A DNA stretch of 64,000 bases from Hofstenia miamia (taxonomy: Eukaryota; Xenacoelomorpha; Acoela): contig SCFE01000113.1 in the NCBI GenBank assembly GCA_004352715.1, positions 158,722 to 222,721 on the forward strand, written 5' to 3'. Position 1 is the stretch's first letter; every line of letters starts with the position of its first letter. Below are positions 45,601 to 57,356 of this stretch, one piece after another. A program made the translations under genes and the position numbers. The notes below the pieces were generated by a model. It did no database searches, was not told where the DNA came from, and saw only the letters and a list, made by a program, of their open reading frames with translations.

Positions 45601-45831
45601 GTGAGTGACAATGTCTACTCATTCACACCAGTACAAACTACTGATAACACAGGTATATAAAAAAAATCTTTTTTTGTTGCAATTTCTTCAAATTTTCAAA
45701 AGTTAATTCAGATAAAAAAAAATTGCCCCACACATAATTTAAAGAATTTTTATCATCTACTTTAGAAGATACAAGCAATTTAATTAATTGATAACTACTA
45801 GTTACAAATTTAAACTATTTTTAAGTTATAT

Positions 45832-46736
45832 TGTAGAATTGTGGGCTGGAATTATAATTACACTAGCTAACTCATTGACACTGCAGAAGGTTGAAAGAGC
45901 AACCTCATAAGAACAGCCACAATTCCATTAAATAGAATTATTAAAACAAACATTGGTATTTCATCCAAGTAACTATCACTTTTTAGGTAAATTCCAAGAT
46001 GACCAACTTGTATGGATTCCAGCCAAAGTGCTGGCAAAAAGGAGAAGTGCTTAACATTAGTGAATGGTGCTACCTTAGATATCTCACATTTTATTATCTA
46101 TCTCAATAAAGAATAAACATCTCATTTTTATTGTTATTTCTCAGCTCACTAAATAATAGCATGTTCTTACCATGCATTCATGCTAACCAATGGCATAATA
46201 TTATCAGAGTGTAATAAATTACAGGTGCATGTATGTGTTGCATATAGAATGAGAGATTTATTATTTCCTTATACATATCTGTATCTGTAACCTAAATGGT
46301 CCACAATTTGGGATAGGTGATCTGAAAAGATCTCTAGAAGCTATGTGTTGCCCTGGTACTTTGAGGAAAGTACTCCCAAATTGTTGCCTGAACTTACACA
46401 ATTATTTGCATATTGAAAAACAAGTAAGTCAAACTAGAAAAGGTAAATGTTAATTGAAGCTAGATAAAATCTATTAACTGTTCTCAACATTGTTACTCAA
46501 TTTATACAATTCAAGTTATTACCTGTCTTTGTTTACAATCAAAATCAATCACAAGATAGTCATGTCATAAATTTTCCTCACAATTAAATTTGAGCAATAC
46601 ACTTAGCACCACTTGAGGGGAGATGAAAACAGCTTTTGCAAAACTAAACTAGAAATAAAGAATTATGTCATCCTGATGTCAGTATAAAATTAAAATAAAG
46701 AATAATAATCACAAAAAGTCCCTGAGTGACTCTACA
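45832..46736 (-). repeat. Complete 905-bp LTR of the element 1 family
   Basis: On the plus strand it runs TGTAGAATTGTGGGCTGGAA ... GAGTGACTCTACA. Polypurine-like sequence lies on its right (CACCCCCTTGCTC, purine-rich on the minus strand). It is therefore the 3' LTR of a minus-strand element whose next 250 bp (46,737-46,986) are present before a 1,000-N gap. It is the only uninterrupted LTR of this family in the window and sets the LTR length. Confidence 0.8.
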
Positions 46737-46986
46737 CACCCCCTTGCTCAAATTAATTCTGTGATAATAGGTGGAAAATGGGACCTTTAACTATTTTCTG
46801 AGTGGCAGATATCATTTTGATTGCTAAAACTCCTTCCCATTCTTTCACTTTGGAATACTGTGGTTCATGTGAAATTTGCATGAGTACTTTTCTTTGAGTG
46901 ACCACTTTGTCTCTTACTCTGAAAAATGGTTCAATTGACAGGTAAAAGTATCATAGAACCTTTCATACAAATGGAATCCCTTGAGG

Positions 46987-47986
46987 NNNNNNNNNNNNNN
47001 NNNNNNNNNNNNNNNNNNNNNNNNNNNNNNNNNNNNNNNNNNNNNNNNNNNNNNNNNNNNNNNNNNNNNNNNNNNNNNNNNNNNNNNNNNNNNNNNNNNN
47101 NNNNNNNNNNNNNNNNNNNNNNNNNNNNNNNNNNNNNNNNNNNNNNNNNNNNNNNNNNNNNNNNNNNNNNNNNNNNNNNNNNNNNNNNNNNNNNNNNNNN
47201 NNNNNNNNNNNNNNNNNNNNNNNNNNNNNNNNNNNNNNNNNNNNNNNNNNNNNNNNNNNNNNNNNNNNNNNNNNNNNNNNNNNNNNNNNNNNNNNNNNNN
47301 NNNNNNNNNNNNNNNNNNNNNNNNNNNNNNNNNNNNNNNNNNNNNNNNNNNNNNNNNNNNNNNNNNNNNNNNNNNNNNNNNNNNNNNNNNNNNNNNNNNN
47401 NNNNNNNNNNNNNNNNNNNNNNNNNNNNNNNNNNNNNNNNNNNNNNNNNNNNNNNNNNNNNNNNNNNNNNNNNNNNNNNNNNNNNNNNNNNNNNNNNNNN
47501 NNNNNNNNNNNNNNNNNNNNNNNNNNNNNNNNNNNNNNNNNNNNNNNNNNNNNNNNNNNNNNNNNNNNNNNNNNNNNNNNNNNNNNNNNNNNNNNNNNNN
47601 NNNNNNNNNNNNNNNNNNNNNNNNNNNNNNNNNNNNNNNNNNNNNNNNNNNNNNNNNNNNNNNNNNNNNNNNNNNNNNNNNNNNNNNNNNNNNNNNNNNN
47701 NNNNNNNNNNNNNNNNNNNNNNNNNNNNNNNNNNNNNNNNNNNNNNNNNNNNNNNNNNNNNNNNNNNNNNNNNNNNNNNNNNNNNNNNNNNNNNNNNNNN
47801 NNNNNNNNNNNNNNNNNNNNNNNNNNNNNNNNNNNNNNNNNNNNNNNNNNNNNNNNNNNNNNNNNNNNNNNNNNNNNNNNNNNNNNNNNNNNNNNNNNNN
47901 NNNNNNNNNNNNNNNNNNNNNNNNNNNNNNNNNNNNNNNNNNNNNNNNNNNNNNNNNNNNNNNNNNNNNNNNNNNNNNNNNNNNNN
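46987..47986. other. Assembly gap, 1,000 N
   Basis: The round length suggests a placeholder. The flanks 46,241-46,986 and 47,987-48,732 are near-identical copies of LTR plus internal 3' sequence. Confidence 0.95.
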
Positions 47987-48482
47987 CATATAGAATGAGA
48001 GATTTATTATTTCCTTATACATATCTGTATCTGTAACCTAAATGGTCCATAATTTGGGATAGGTGATCTGAAAAGATCTCTAGAAGCTATGTGTTGCCCT
48101 GGTACTTTGAGGAAAGTACTCCCAAATTGTTGCCTGAACTTACACAATTATTTGCATATTGAAAAACAAGTAAGTCAAACTAGAAAAGGTAAATGTTAAT
48201 TGAAGCTAGATAAAATCTATTAACTATTCTCAACATTGTTACTCAATTTATACAATTCAAGTTATTACCTGTCTTTGTTTACAATCAAAATCAATCACAA
48301 GATAGTCATGTCATAAATTTTCCTCACAATTAAATTTGAGCAATACACTTAGCACCACTTAAGGGGACATGAAAACAGCCTTTGTAAAACTAAACTAGAA
48401 ATAAAGAATTATGTCATCCTGATGTCAGTATAAAATTAAAATAAAGAATAATAATCACAAAAAGTCCCTGAGTGACTCTACA
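47987..48482 (-). repeat. 3' LTR of element 1, part outside the gap
   Basis: It matches 46,241-46,736 with few substitutions and ends GAGTGACTCTACA. The remaining ~410 bp would lie in the N gap. Confidence 0.82.
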
Positions 48483-48495
48483 CACCCCCTTGCTC
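48483..48495 (-). other. Polypurine tract of element 1
   Basis: Minus strand GAGCAAGGGGGTG directly precedes the LTR start TGTAGAGTCACTC. Confidence 0.78.
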
Positions 48496-48673
48496 AAATT
48501 AATTCTGTGGCAATAGGTGGAGAGTGGGACCTGAGACTTTTTCCTGAGTGGCAGATATCATTTCAATTCCTAAAACTCCTTCCCATTCTTTCACTTTGGA
48601 ATACTGTGGTTCACTTGAAATTTGCATGAGTACTTTTCTTTAAGTGACCACAATTTTGTCTTAAATGGTTCAA

Positions 48674-51600
48674 TCAATGGGTAAAAGTATCATAGAACCT
48701 TTCATACAGACAGAATCTCTTAAGAGTCATCAAAGTCATCATTGCATCTGTGTCAGATGTATGAGCATCTTCAACCTTTATTGTTGTTTCTGGATAAAAA
48801 TGTACAAACACATCTCTTAACAATCCCATCCTAGTTGTATGATCTACAAAAAGGGAACAAAATTCTTGTACTTGATTTAATGTCATTTCACTAGGATCAG
48901 AACCTCAGCATGGATCATTGTTATAATTTCTATTCATTTAGTTACATCATAATATCTCATGATGTTCTTGACATTATTTATCCACATTAAATCTCCTGCA
49001 GCTTGAAATAAAATTAAGACTCAAGGGTCCATAATGATTATCTTTTCGCAGATTTTCCATATCTGTTCATGTATAGTGGTGCCTCTATTGAATATGTCAT
49101 GAATAGTTAGCTTCCCATCTATGAAGATGTGTTCTTTATTATAGCCTGTAATCAGTTTTTCACGCACTGCTTTGTACTTTTCAGTTTTACTCAGCCTGTT
49201 TACTTCTGAACCATTGCTTACAAAATTCAACTTGTCAGGTAAATATGCTGCAACTTTCTTCTTGTTTTTCTTCACTCACCACTTAGGTTGAACCAATGGA
49301 GTTTCTATACAAGGAGGAGGGATGCATAGCAAATTCTCCTTTTGAATGTTATGTTCCAAGTCCAGAAATCAAGATGCTGCCCTGAGACTAGCCATTCCAA
49401 TTGTCACTGGATAATTGATCCTTGCCTCTTTTAAGGTGTCCCAGAACCTACTTCACAATCCTAGTGAACACAAATCCTCAATTTGTTTAGGAGATATTCT
49501 TACATGTGCAGTAGTGCAGTCTACATCCAGAGCTACTTGTTGCCCTCAGGACTGTAGAATGACCAACTCTTCTTTTATGAACATTTTGGTTAAGCACTAT
49601 TTCATCATGGCCAATACATCCTTTTCTTGATTTTCAACAAAACCTGGTTTTGGATAGCCAGGTCCTTAACAAAGTCAGCAGCCTTGTGTTCTATCATCAA
49701 AATTCTTTCATTTTCAGTGATGGACCAATGAGGGGGTTGGTCCACCAAACTTTTCTAAATTAAGTCTTTCAATTAGTTCCCTAATTTTGGGTGAAAGCTG
49801 CACTGACAAGGTCGCCAATAACTCTTCTTCCTTATAAAATTGTTCTGGTGTTCTCATTATCTGCTTGAAAATAGTGATTGGAATAATTCTTCCTTCTTTC
49901 TTAACTTGTCTTGCTGATTCAGCAAAATTTCCATATCCACATTTGGGATAAGAGATTCAGTGCAAGTTAAAGTAAATCTCATTCCTATCTGGCACTTCAT
50001 TGGCTCTTAATATTTCCAAGAATCTCTGTGTTTGATCCTGATTGTTGCTCAATTAATCACTTGGTGCTAAGCAGGGCATTGTCTGAGTGGAAAATTGCAA
50101 ATTTAGTCTCAGCTGTTGCACTCCACATGTATTTCTTCATCATATCAGAAAAAAATATTTATGTTGGACAGACAAATTCCTAATTGGTTACTTATCAGTA
50201 TAATTGACATTTTACCTGTTTTACTGGTCACCCCCACCAGTTGGGCATAATGTTTTTCAAATTTATCCATTGCTTTTTTCATCTTCCCAGATAATGATGG
50301 ACATTTATATAGCATTCAGTTTTTTACCTTCCATGTGAGAGGACATATTGCTATTTCATGTGATGCTATCTTAGTGATAGCTGTTCTCTTCTCTTGATTC
50401 ATTGGAAGGATCAACTGTGGCTCTCTCTTTAAGAGATATTGCTATAATCCAAATTGCTCCCCTCACATAAATATTGGGAACATTTATTTCTGAGAATAAT
50501 TGCTGTTTGAAGTTTTTCTTATCTTGTGTGTCATAAGAAAATTTTATTTCTCTTAGTAATCTTTCTACTGATCAATGATATTGTGATGCTGGACTTTTTA
50601 TATTAAGTATGGGCCAATCAGACTCAGGGTTTTTATCAGCTTTTATGGCTGTCCAGATCTCCTGGATGTCATTCAATGTTTTGATACTTTGAGAAAAGGT
50701 GAAGCTTACTCTCATGTCAGTTACTGTATACAGGGATGGTGTATGCATGTCTGTTAACTCTAAGGTTTGTGCTTGAAGAATGTATTCAATTATCAATTTC
50801 TGATCAATGGCTATTCTATTGGATGGTATCTTTTGACACAACATCAAATCTGTCAATAATAATTTGGGTACAGAAATGGAATTGGTATGATAAATGGAAA
50901 TAGGACAGTAGCTAGATCAAAACAATATAATGAAATTTTCCATCCAGAAATTTAAACTTTCCACAGCTTTGGGGATCATATCTTCATATTCTTCACTAAG
51001 GACCATCACAAGTCAGATATGTTCAACTTTTGTGATTCTGTATGCAATTTCAATTTGTTCCATTATTCTTTCATTGTGGAATTCATGGACCTTGAAAAAG
51101 TATATCACTAGTAAGTTAGGGAAATCAATATTGACACAGTCAAAACTACTGATTGTACTGCCATTATTTAAAAATTGACATAAATTGTAAATTGTGAAAT
51201 ATCTGTCAAAGGATGTATGGACAGTGCTTCTTCAGTAGAGACAGCTAATCCCTTCAAGCATTTTGGAGTCATAACAGATTATTGTATTGATTTTAGGACA
51301 GTGGTCAGCATCAATGACAAAGGGTATCATATCAATTGAGCAATTTAATGTTTGTGTATTATATGTCCATCTTAATTTATTTTGTGTTTCTTCAGAGATA
51401 TAATCATGAATGTAGTGGATAGCACAACATGTGGATATAAAGTAGGGGTGAAGCATATTCTCACCAACCTTTGAAATCTTCTTTTTTTGATCTTCTGTCT
51501 TCCTGGAACAGACTGATGATGTAACTGTGGAAGAACTAACAGAGGTTGAAGGGGCTATCAAGTCACTCATTGGAGATATATTTACAGGTTGTATTGCACT

Positions 51601-51726
51601 GAAAGGATTATGATCAGTTTGATTTTTATCAGTTTTATCAATGTTGTGTGCCAGTGCTGCTTGCATGTGTAGAGATATGTGTTCCCCCACATAGTAGTGA
51701 GATGAGGAAATTGTCATTGCTGTCAC
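48674..51726 (-). pseudogene. Element 1 third coding region (~1,000 codons, function unknown)
   Basis: Open stretches on the minus strand downstream of integrase: 51,726-51,232 (164 codons; contains LHPYFISTCCAIHYIHDYIS), 50,856-50,572 (94 codons; IAIDQKLIIEYILQAQTLEL), about 50,570-50,390 (LLREIKFSYDTQDKKNFKQQ), about 49,340-49,021 (KKNKKKVAAYLPDKLNFVSN) and 48,886-48,674 (QEFCSLFVDHTTRMGLLRDV). Together they would form about 1,000 residues broken by stops and frameshifts. I see no signal peptide, fusion peptide or transmembrane anchor, so it does not look like a classical envelope. Both ends are conserved in element 2, implying it belongs to the family. I do not recognise a domain. Confidence 0.5.
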
Positions 51727-51890
51727 CTCTCCTAATCATGGAGCTATGTGTTGCCTGCACAGGATAGGAATCACCTCAGCACCTTCATGTTGTCCTCTTT
51801 TCTTATTACAAGCCTCATCAAGTGGAGATGCATGTCTCCCACGCCTAGTTGAGGCCTCAGTACCATCTCTGTTACCTTCCATCCTCCTTC

Positions 51891-53110
51891 TCACTCTTCA
51901 GCAGATTGGAGGAGCTGGCAAATTTGCGTTTTTTCTTCCTTATTGGTGTCATTCCTAAACAGATTAATAAGGTTAAGGTCCCAAATATTGGGATCATAAG
52001 TATGGCTTTCTTGGGCATGCCTCTGAGGCAATACATGGTGAATACAGTCATTGATATTACTATCATTTTCATTAAACTTGGTATTATTAAAATCCTCTTC
52101 AGAAAAATCAGTTAAATTGTCATATGTTTCAAATACATCAATACCATTGTCAAATAGTGTAAATTCACTATTATCATCAGTAATTACATGCTCAATTTCC
52201 TTGATGGCTCTTTTTAGCCTTTGAAAATGTACTGTTTTACCATTATTAAGTGTGGAGGTATTATGGTCAAGCACTTTCTCTATAATAAAATGCCCTTGCC
52301 TATATTTGATTATGATCTGTAGTAACATTGGGAAGTAAGCAAAAACTTTGTTGCCCTGTTTATGAGGTTCCCCATATAATTTTTTATTAAATGTCTTCTT
52401 TTGTCACACACTGGATTGGTTTGTGTTATGACACCATCAAATGAATTTGTTGCATATCATGCATCAGGCAGCATACATACTGTTCAATGCTGGAATCAGA
52501 GTATTTTAGAAACATCATGGAAATTGAAGTTAAAGCCTCAAGGCCAATCATGGCCTTAAACAGACTTAACCCAGTAGTGGAGTGCACAGATGTGTTATAA
52601 AAGAACTCTATACATTATATCACATGCCTCCAATTTCTTCCCACAGCATGAGATAATGCCACTCTAATCAACTTTATAAGAGTCCTATTTAATCTTTCCA
52701 CTAGGCCATTGGGCTGAGGGTGATAAACTGTAGTAAATTCGTGTACAACTTCCAATTCTTTCATCAAGGCTTTCATTAAATTGTTTTCAAACTGGGTGCC
52801 ACAATCAGAGATTAATTTACACATGGGACCATATTTTAAAATCCATTCTTTAATGATTTTTTCAGCTATTTTTTCTGTGATTGTGCTATCTAATGGAATA
52901 ATCTGAGCATATTTGGTGAAGTGGTTGACCATCATCAAGTGATAATTGCTTGAAATCCATGTGGATGATTTCATTTGGGCAGGTAGCAACTTGACACTCC
53001 AGCTCAGCTCTTTGTTCTGGGAAATGACTGAAATTATTGAGAAGACACTGTTCTCATTTGTCTATCACATCCATGACTATTGTGACATGCTGTGAATTAA
53101 ATGTCTTCTC
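51891..53110 (-). pseudogene. Element 1 integrase, frameshifted
   Basis: The N-terminal zinc-binding part is seen as QHVTIVMDVIDK and EQCLLNNFSHF (about 53,100-53,030). A first acidic block, EIIHMDFKQLS, lies in another frame. The core ORF 52,989-52,615 carries LMMVNHFTKYAQIIPLD, KLISDCGTQFENN (second Asp) and HPQPNGLVERLNRTL (Glu). The C-terminal ORF 52,328-51,891 has QGHFIIEKVLDHNTSTLNNG and VHFQRLKR, similar to the GPY/F-like module. It ends in the tail YDPNIWDLNLINLF shared with element 2. Catalytic residues are present, but a frameshift separates the first Asp from the others. Confidence 0.75.
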
Positions 53111-53296
53111 AGTTTGAATGCTCCTGAGGTGTCCTTTTCATGCACTCATCTTCCTAAATCTTGTCAAAAGTACTCAGGAATAGAAAGTTGATTGTTACAA
53201 CTTTTAGCATAGAGCAAACCCTCTTTGGTTATTTTCCAATTATATCATTTATAATAGTGATTAACTGTAGGAGAAGTGGGAAAAGGGATCTTTAAT

Positions 53297-54679
53297 TCAT
53301 TGCATTATTTTGGCTAACACTGGATAGTTTTGTTGATGTGTAATGATCTCTTCTTCAGAGATTTCTTCTCTAATCATATTTGGCAGAATTGCCTTGCCAT
53401 TTCTGTCTGCATTAATTTCTGGGATCAATTCATATTCAGTATGAGGAATAAATCTGAATGGAATTTTTTCTCCTAGAGGTTTTTTGAGATCTCTCTCATA
53501 GCTGGGCAAAGCTGTCTAATAGTCAGCATTTAAATGTAATTCACCTGGAGGATGTCTAATCAAAAAAGAGAAATCAATTAAGTACTCAATCCATTGAGCC
53601 ACTATATTTGACATATCTGCAGAAAACTTTTTCAGCCATGCCAATGTGCTGTTATCAGTATGAACAATAAATTTACAGCCTATAATAAAATAACAAAATT
53701 TTCTCAGAGATTCCACTAAGGCCAACATTTCACATTTCATGGCTCCATAATTCTTTTTGGCTACTCTAAGTTTCTGACTGAAATATTGAACCAGACTTTC
53801 TATCCCATCTATTTCCTGACTCAAGACAGCACTAATCACAACAGCACTGGCATCACAATCCACTATGAAATCCATACTATAATCAGGAGTGTTTAGTGAC
53901 AGAATCTTTTTCAGTTCAAGCTTTATCTTTTCCAGGGTGTCTTGCTCATTCCAAGTCCATTTAAATTCAGTGGACTTTTTAAGTAAATGCAAAATATTCT
54001 TGGTTTTATGTGCTAGATCCAGGAGGAACATTCCATAATAGTTCAAGAACCCCATTAACCATTGTACATCTTTATGACTTTGCAGTGTTTTGAGTTTCTC
54101 AAGAAACTCCTTCACATTTGTTTTTATAGAGATCTTTTCATGTTCAATGACCCTCCCTAGAAAAGTTACTTTCATTTTTGCAAGGGAACATTTATTTCCA
54201 TTGACCTTTAATCCAGCCTTTTGCAATAATTCCAGTGTATGAGTTAGTTTGTCAAGATGTTCAGAGAAAGTGTTACTTGCCACCAATATATCATCAATAT
54301 ACACTGATATTCCTTGCTCAAGCATGTTAGCTTTCCCTTTAAGTATTTTAGTAACATATTGCTGAAAAGTCACTTGAGTGTTGCACAATCCAAAGGCCAT
54401 ATACTTCCATTTATAAAGACCATACAGTGTAATGAATGTGGTTTTCAGAATCTCTGAGGGCATCATTGGCACCTGCCAATATGCCTTGCATAAATCCAAA
54501 CAAGAGAAAAATTTATATTTCCTAGCATTGTATAAGAGATCTTCAATTCTTGGCAGTGGATATGCATCTTTAACTGTGACATTGTTTAATTTTCTAAAGT
54601 CAATATAAAGTCTTATGAAAACAGTTGGAGGAGCAACATAAGGACTATTACTACCTTGAATGATTCTGCTTTCAATCAA
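53297..54679 (-). pseudogene. Element 1 reverse transcriptase / RNase H (long open frame)
   Basis: 387 codons are open from 54,679 to a TAG at 53,518-53,516; the same frame then continues to 53,297. RT: APPTVFIRLYIDFRKLN (residues ~16-32; the usual basic KK-G-WR stretch before it is missing), FSCLDLCKAYWQVPM (first Asp, ~58-72) and YIDDILVAS (127-135). RNase H: VDCDASAVVISAVLSQE (Asp274/276), CEMLALVE (Glu317) and HTDNST (Asp342). The tail GELHLNADY reaches the stop, then TALPSYERDLKKPL. About 50 bp upstream an in-frame TGA stands in LPVC-stop-LPEN where Arg is common. I see no CpG in the whole 387-codon frame. Apart from the small gap and the stops, motifs are intact. Confidence 0.85.
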
Positions 54680-55117
54680 ATCACTTAAGATTTTCTCATA
54701 TTCAGATTTAAGATTCTCTGGGAGTCAACATACTGGTAATCTTATTGGTTTGTCATGTTTGACTTTGATGTTGTGTTCCTCACTGATGGCTTGGCCAACA
54801 CTTATAGTTCCATAATTAAAGACTTCATGATGACTTTGTAATACAGAAATGAGTAATCATTTTTCTTGGTGATCCAAATGTGGGTGAGTATTTCTAGTAA
54901 CAAGAGGTATTTTAATTACACTGGATGGTTAATCTACATCATGAATCATGGTACATATTGATAGGCATGAAGTATCAACACTTTCAACTTTCACAGGCAC
55001 ATCTACTATCTGTAATTGTGAAACCTTGAATTGACCAGAAAAATTAGATCTATTGAGAATTGTGACATAGGTTTTCCCTTCATAGACTTTGCATAAATCA
55101 GTTGAGAATGAGATCCC

Positions 55118-55720
55118 TTAAACATATTTACCATGTTGTCCTGCTATCATGACATCTCCATTTATATTGGTATCAGAAAAAACAGCTGCTCTCATCCAGT
55201 GTTTCACCTCCAACTGAACCAGTTCAACTAGATTGAAGACTATCTCTTTTTCTGGAATAGTGGCTAATTGTGTTGCTTCCTGATCTTTTATAGAGATGGT
55301 ATTGTTCTTACAATCAATTACACACACATTCCTTTCTAAAAAATCATTCCCAAGATGAGATTGTAGGGAAGTTGGTGATTAGATGTATCAACCACAATAA
55401 GATCCACTCAGTATGGATGCACAATGCTGTGTTACACAATTTCCCTTTCAAGAAATTTTCTTTCCAGAAGCATTAATGAGCTTAATGACTGAAGGATCCA
55501 ACAAATCTCAAGTGAAACATAATCCTTTACAGCATTCATTGCTAATTATTGAGGCAGCAGCTCCAGTATCAATTTTGGCATTAATAATATGCCCATTTAT
55601 TTCCACAGGGATTAAATTCTTACATATCAAATTAGTGATGACAAGAATGTTCCATGCATATTTTGAAGGAGTCAGTGCTCCATTTAATTTAAATTCTGCA
55701 AAGGTATCAACTCATCATCT
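55118..55720 (-). pseudogene. Element 1 aspartic protease region
   Basis: The minus strand encodes NLIPVEINGHIINAKIDTGA and ASIISNECCKGLC (about 55,610-55,525), with the intact DTGA active site of a retropepsin. A stop follows in the next segment. Further on, SPTSLQSHLGNDFLERN leads into the ORF 55,327-55,118 (CVIDCKNNTISIKDQEATQL). A plus-strand ORF over 55,413-55,724 is a shadow. Confidence 0.7.
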
Positions 55721-55878
55721 GTAAGATCAACTAAATTCTCCATAGAGGATTCAGGCAATTCAGGCTCCTCCAGAATAAATCCCTCTCCATCAGTGATCAA
55801 CTGTATTTTCACATGACAATTTGATTTCAGATGACCTTTCTCTCCACATTGAAAGCATTGAACAGATGTCATATCCAA
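55684..55878 (-). CDS. Element 1 nucleocapsid (CCHC zinc knuckle), gag 3' part
   Basis: A 64-codon frame contains VQCFQCGEKGHLKSNCHVKI, a standard CX2CX4HX4C knuckle, followed by an acidic tail (EEPELPESSMENLVDLTDDE). It leads into the protease segment. It lies in a different frame from the upstream gag ORF, so either a frameshift mutation or deletion separates them. Confidence 0.75.
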   Translation of the reverse strand: MDMTSVQCFQCGEKGHLKSNCHVKIQLITDGEGFILEEPELPESSMENLVDLTDDELIPLQNLN

Positions 55879-56134
55879 GTCTTTCTTAAAGAAAGTTTTC
55901 TTAGGCTTACTTAAATCAGGTTTAGTTTTAAATCCAGTTAAATCAGTAACATCTTTATTGATATGATTTGAGTTAGTATCATATAGACAACAGTAATAGC
56001 CTTCCTAATAATCTCATGCAAGTTTTCTTCCAGATCACATTTTACTTCTAATTGATTTCAGATTGAGGGAGGAAACCCTGACAAATGTATGAAAATAGAT
56101 TGTGGTGAGAGTACTGAACAGATAAACTACTTAA

Positions 56135-56767
56135 TCAAAACAGCCTTTCTACTTGGGTTATGTGGTTGAATGACTGAGACACAGCATCAATTTGCCTGGT
56201 AAATTTAGAAAGTACAGAGTGCTTGCTGAAAACTTGTAGTCCCCCACTCAATTCAGCAGAAAGGATTGATTTCCAATCTTGTGGTTGACTATTTGGCTGA
56301 ACATGAGTCAGGCTTACATCACTGACATGCTCATTAATCATAGGTACAACAGTTGTGTTAACTGGATCAGTAATAGATGAAAGATAACAGGCTTGAGGAG
56401 TAGCTACAGTTGCTAGGGTGGATACATTAGTCATTGTAGACTGTGCAAACATAGGGTGACAATTAGGTGATGATGTACACAAAAAGGCAGAATTCAGAGG
56501 TGTTGCATCTATCTCAGTGGGAAAATGTGCATTTATGGGATTATGCACAATTCCTGATTGAACCATCTGAGCAAACTGATGGGTAATTCTTTCAGCAAGC
56601 TCTTCCAATGCCTCATCCAGTGCAGCATAGTTAATGTAACTATCAGACATATGCTTGGGTGAATTAATCTCATCTTGATTAGCAGCAGCATTTTTTAATT
56701 CCTGTATCTGGAGCTCTAAGGCAAAGGTGGATTCCAACATTTGTCTTTCTATCCTTTGATAAGCCAC
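56135..56767 (-). CDS. Element 1 gag N-terminal part
   Basis: A 210-codon ORF opens with a probable coiled coil (LESTFALELQIQELKNAAAN; EALEELAERITHQFAQMVQS), then a Thr/Pro/Ser-rich linker. Capsid begins with SKHSVLSKFTRQIDAVSQSF, parallel to KQSVLPKFTGRIDEVAQSFN in element 2. After QVERLF it stops. The following bases continue as LSSLF... with a large part of the capsid that element 2 retains missing, so this gag has an internal deletion. The start codon is uncertain. Confidence 0.7.
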   Translation of the reverse strand: MAYQRIERQMLESTFALELQIQELKNAAANQDEINSPKHMSDSYINYAALDEALEELAERITHQFAQMVQSGIVHNPINAHFPTEIDATPLNSAFLCTSSPNCHPMFAQSTMTNVSTLATVATPQACYLSSITDPVNTTVVPMINEHVSDVSLTHVQPNSQPQDWKSILSAELSGGLQVFSKHSVLSKFTRQIDAVSQSFNHITQVERLF

Positions 56768-57338
56768 ATGTTAAGTGTTGAGCTCTGCTTAGAGGGACTC
56801 AACATGGCATTCACTTTCTATTCACAATGCAACCTGCTGAGATAAGGCATCTTTCAAGTGTTCAATTTCCATTTGATGAGCATCAAAATGTGGTGTAGGT
56901 TGACTGGAATGACTAAACCCACTGCTATATGGACAAACTGGAATTGGTGAAGTGTTCTGAGTACTCAAAATTTGACGATCATTTCTCTGAGTCACCTGAC
57001 TATGGGAAGTAGGTAAAGATAAATTAAAAATTGATCAAATGATACAAGGGGTAATGTCCAGGCTACCACCACTTGTACAGGGGACACTCTGAGGGGGAGG
57101 AGTCTCAAAATGAAGAGAATAAACAACTGTATGATTAGAATCCATAACTAAATAAGAAAAATATACTTTCCAAATAACTAGAAAATTTACAGTTGGGAGC
57201 ACTTCCCCAACTACTAACAAAACACACAGATTATAGAAATCACAAATATACAACTTAAAAAAGTAACAACAAACAAAACAAGTTAAAATCATCAAATAAC
57301 CAGTGGCAGTAACATAGTTGTTCAGGATCACATCATGA

Positions 57339-57356
57339 GTCCTGTCATGGTCACCA
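57339..57356 (-). other. Primer binding site of element 1
   Basis: The minus strand after the LTR reads TGGTGACCATGACAGG. The first eight bases match the tRNA-Trp complement, followed by apparently inserted bases before ATGATGTGAT. It is therefore a rearranged form of the site in element 2. Confidence 0.55.

Noticed and set aside
46926-48036. Long ORFs of 350 or more codons across 46.9-48.0 kb and 61.6-62.7 kb
   Set aside because: They consist almost entirely of N; they are gap artefacts.
50572-51726. Third coding region as a retroviral-type envelope gene
   Set aside because: No signal peptide, transmembrane segment, cleavage site or fusion peptide is visible; left as unknown.
51746-52115. 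Plus-strand ORFs of 70-88 codons and a minus-strand 66-codon ORF
   Set aside because: They overlap the conserved integrase C-terminal frame (52,328-51,891) in other frames.
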